A stretch of 64,000 nt of DNA from assembly GCA_001302245.1 (NCBI GenBank), contig LGYU01000016.1, forward strand, positions 434,001 through 498,000, given 5' to 3'. The notes under the pieces were generated by a model that was not told the DNA's origin, did no database searches, and saw nothing but the letters and a program-made list of their open reading frames with translations. Positions 62,059 through 64,000 of this stretch are shown here, in pieces; the stretch's first letter is position 1; the number at the start of each line of letters is the position of its first letter. Source of the DNA: Chitinophagaceae bacterium PMP191F (GTDB lineage Bacteria > Bacteroidota > Bacteroidia > Chitinophagales > Chitinophagaceae). Made by a program: the position numbers and the translations under genes.

Positions 62059-64000
62059 TTATGAGCGCTTGATCACCTTGAGTATTTCCTGGTTACTAAG
62101 CCTGATGAAGTAAACGCCGTTCTGGTATTTGCCCAGGTTGAATAGCTGGCTGGAGCCGGTAATTTTTATCAGTTCCAGCAACTTACCACCTTCATCATAC
62201 ACATGAGCTTCTGTGCCTACCAGTTTGCTATCTCCCACCACTACCGTTACCAGGCCCTGTGTGGGGTTAGGATATACCAGTGAAGCCGTTCTGTCTTTTA
62301 CATCGTAGGTAAGACGTACAATGCCTGAGTATTTAAAGTTGCCATCTATATCTACCTGTTTCAGGCGATAGTACATTACCTTACTGTTCAGCTTATCTAT
62401 ATTGTAATCAGTATACTGGTAGGTACTGCCCGCTGCAACGTTACCCCGTGAGGCAACAACGCCGATACCGGTAAAGTTCACTCCGTCAAATGAACGTTCT
62501 ACCCTGAATTCTTTGCTGTTTTGTTCGCTGGCAGTAGCCCAGTCCAGTATATTGTTTTTGTTGTGTGTGCTACCGTTAAAATACAACCAGGTTACCGGCA
62601 ATGCTGTACCGATGTAGACCGACTTCACTTCACCGGGACGTAACACTTCCGTATTGCCCACACTGTCAGTAGCCAGTACAAAAAAGTAATAACGATTACC
62701 GGGTTTGCTGCTGAAGGTGGTATCGGTACGTGTAATACCCGAACGCACTATCTGGTAATTGATACCATCGGTAGATACATACAATGTATAGTAATGTAAT
62801 CCGCTGCCATTGACATCATCTGTACCGCCCCAGCTTAATGCAACCGAATTGGTAACATTGGCCGGCATTGAATTCAGATGACTTACCGGTGCTACCGCAT
62901 CAATGGTATTGCGGGTAATATTGGTGGGTATAGTATCGTTGGAATCAAATACGATATTAGCTGTTGCCAGTATACTGTCCAGTGTGTGTGCAGTACTGAC
63001 AGGTTTGATACTGAAGTTTACAAAACCATGTCCGGATGTAAGCTTTGCTGTATCCTGCAGCAATAAAAATCCTTTTAACGGATCAGAAGGCGGTAACAGT
63101 GTTACCGGATCAATGGACTGGAACTCCCAGAATGCCTGATTCTTCAGCACATCATATCCTGCCGTCATATCTACATACAATCCCAGTGAATCACGGCAAT
63201 CGAGACGTTGATAGGCAGAAGCTGTTCCCGGTGCAATGGTAAATGTAAGACTGTTAAATCCGAAAGTGCCCAGCTGGAAGGAAGCCGGATCCATTTTTTC
63301 ATGGAACGGCAACACTACTTTTACATATTTGGCCGGAGCACTGGCTGATTTGTCATTTTCAAACAGGATGGTGTAAGGCAAACGATCATTCACGCTTACC
63401 CATCGTTTATCGGGCATACCATCAGGACCAATAATTTCATTCGGATCAAAAGACGCTACCACATGCGTAGAACCATTTTGTCCGCCACCACCACCGGGAC
63501 CATTCCGTTGCGGACCATTGGGATCATTGTTCTGCGGACAATCCTGTTTGGGCCTCAGGCGTTCTCCGTTCTCAATACGCTGCCTGATCCTGTCCCACTT
63601 CTCCTGGTTCTCCTGCGTCCAGCCTTCTCCATGTTGTACTTTTTTGGTATACCACCAACTGCTGGTAGTACGCACTCCACTGGTAAACAAAGGAATCTCT
63701 GCAGCTTCGCCATGTTCTGCTATAGAGCGACCGGTCAATGCTTTTACCATTTCATTGGTAAGGCCGTAAATAGCCAACCCACCGCCAACACCTACCAATA
63801 CAGCACCAGAGGTAGTAGCTGTTACCGCTGCACCTGCCGAACCCAGGCTGGCAGTAAGTCCCTGACCAGCCATCAAACCATTGGCTGTATAACCAGCAGT
63901 AGTGATACCCAAACCGGTAGATAAAGAACCGCTGCCAAGACTGATGATACCGTCTACACGTTGTCCGTTTGAATAAGAGTCCCAGTTAGAACCCAGATCA
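62059..64000 (-). CDS. Large T9SS-exported protein, C-terminal 646 residues
   Basis: The frame is open to the window edge, so the N-terminus is missing. Visible order: a Gly/Ala/Thr-rich hydrophobic stretch (SLGSAGAAVTATTSGAVLVG), a basic region and Gly-rich linker, a conserved beta-domain starting S-F-D-P-N-E-I-I-G-P-D-G (DUF7619-type), a fibronectin-III-like domain (~345-450 of the visible part), and a type A T9SS sorting domain (V-Y-P-N-P-T-Q-G … G-V-Y-F-I-R-L). The last domain directs secretion through the type IX system to the surface or medium. Function unknown. Confidence 0.85.
   Translation of the reverse strand, partial: DLGSNWDSYSNGQRVDGIISLGSGSLSTGLGITTAGYTANGLMAGQGLTASLGSAGAAVTATTSGAVLVGVGGGLAIYGLTNEMVKALTGRSIAEHGEAAEIPLFTSGVRTTSSWWYTKKVQHGEGWTQENQEKWDRIRQRIENGERLRPKQDCPQNNDPNGPQRNGPGGGGGQNGSTHVVASFDPNEIIGPDGMPDKRWVSVNDRLPYTILFENDKSASAPAKYVKVVLPFHEKMDPASFQLGTFGFNSLTFTIAPGTASAYQRLDCRDSLGLYVDMTAGYDVLKNQAFWEFQSIDPVTLLPPSDPLKGFLLLQDTAKLTSGHGFVNFSIKPVSTAHTLDSILATANIVFDSNDTIPTNITRNTIDAVAPVSHLNSMPANVTNSVALSWGGTDDVNGSGLHYYTLYVSTDGINYQIVRSGITRTDTTFSSKPGNRYYFFVLATDSVGNTEVLRPGEVKSVYIGTALPVTWLYFNGSTHNKNNILDWATASEQNSKEFRVERSFDGVNFTGIGVVASRGNVAAGSTYQYTDYNIDKLNSKVMYYRLKQVDIDGNFKYSGIVRLTYDVKDRTASLVYPNPTQGLVTVVVGDSKLVGTEAHVYDEGGKLLELIKITGSSQLFNLGKYQNGVYFIRLSNQEILKVIKRS

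Noticed and set aside
1-64000. CRISPR arrays, prophage, restriction or toxin-antitoxin defence systems
   Set aside because: No regularly spaced repeats, integrase, capsid, methylase or toxin-antitoxin pairs were seen; the helicase stands alone without a nuclease partner, so it is not called a defence system.

Overview
The window comes from a Bacteroidota chromosome, most likely a Chitinophagaceae-type soil or plant-litter glycan degrader. The evidence is two SusC/SusD pairs, two ECF sigma/FecR regulatory sets, TonB-dependent receptors with an STN domain, a type IX secretion sorting domain, many SPII lipoproteins, TAnnTTTG-like promoter elements and weak Shine-Dalgarno signals. I saw no rRNA, tRNA, CRISPR array or intact insertion sequence. 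Family calls come from motif recognition only; no database search was run.

Left part (1-8.4 kb): the 3' end of a GH43-like enzyme, a promoter plus truncated start of a sensor kinase next to a dispersed repeat, two convergent MFS exporters, a secreted DUF6807/PmoA-like protein, a small protein with an EF-Tu-like C-terminal barrel, and a GH78 alpha-L-rhamnosidase.

First large unit (8.4-25.5 kb, minus strand): ECF sigma factor, an intrinsic terminator, FecR, STN-TonB receptor, two surface lipoproteins (one DUF4397-like), three tandem lipoproteins each with two FAS1 (fasciclin) domains, a second Oar-like TonB receptor, and a lipoprotein with five IPT/TIG domains and an NHL propeller, closed by a strong terminator. 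It has no SusD and no enzyme. I consider this the best candidate for an undescribed surface uptake or adhesion system.

Middle (25.6-41 kb): housekeeping and stress genes. A pirin, YceI, small receiver-like protein, ring-cleaving dioxygenase (MhqO-like) and carboxylesterase (MhqD-like) form a quinone/electrophile-stress cluster. Its pirin and YceI genes share a 19-of-21-base motif placed exactly 19 bases upstream of the -7-like element in both promoters. Nearby are a COG0523 metallochaperone GTPase with a Cys/His-containing partner and a zinc-box-like palindrome, a UPF1-like helicase that may be leaderless, and a sorbosone-dehydrogenase-like enzyme coupled to a cytochrome c.

Second large unit (41.1-60.6 kb, minus strand): ECF sigma, FecR (TTG start), SusC(STN)-SusD-SusC-SusD, an agarase-like glycosidase, GH10 xylanase, GH2 with a glucuronidase-type N-x-K motif, and GH3. 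The layout resembles xylan (xus-like) polysaccharide utilization loci but is controlled by sigma/anti-sigma rather than a hybrid two-component system.

Right end: a MarR-GNAT fusion regulator and the C-terminal part of a large T9SS-exported protein running off the window. Several intergenic palindromic or periodic repeats recur across the window.
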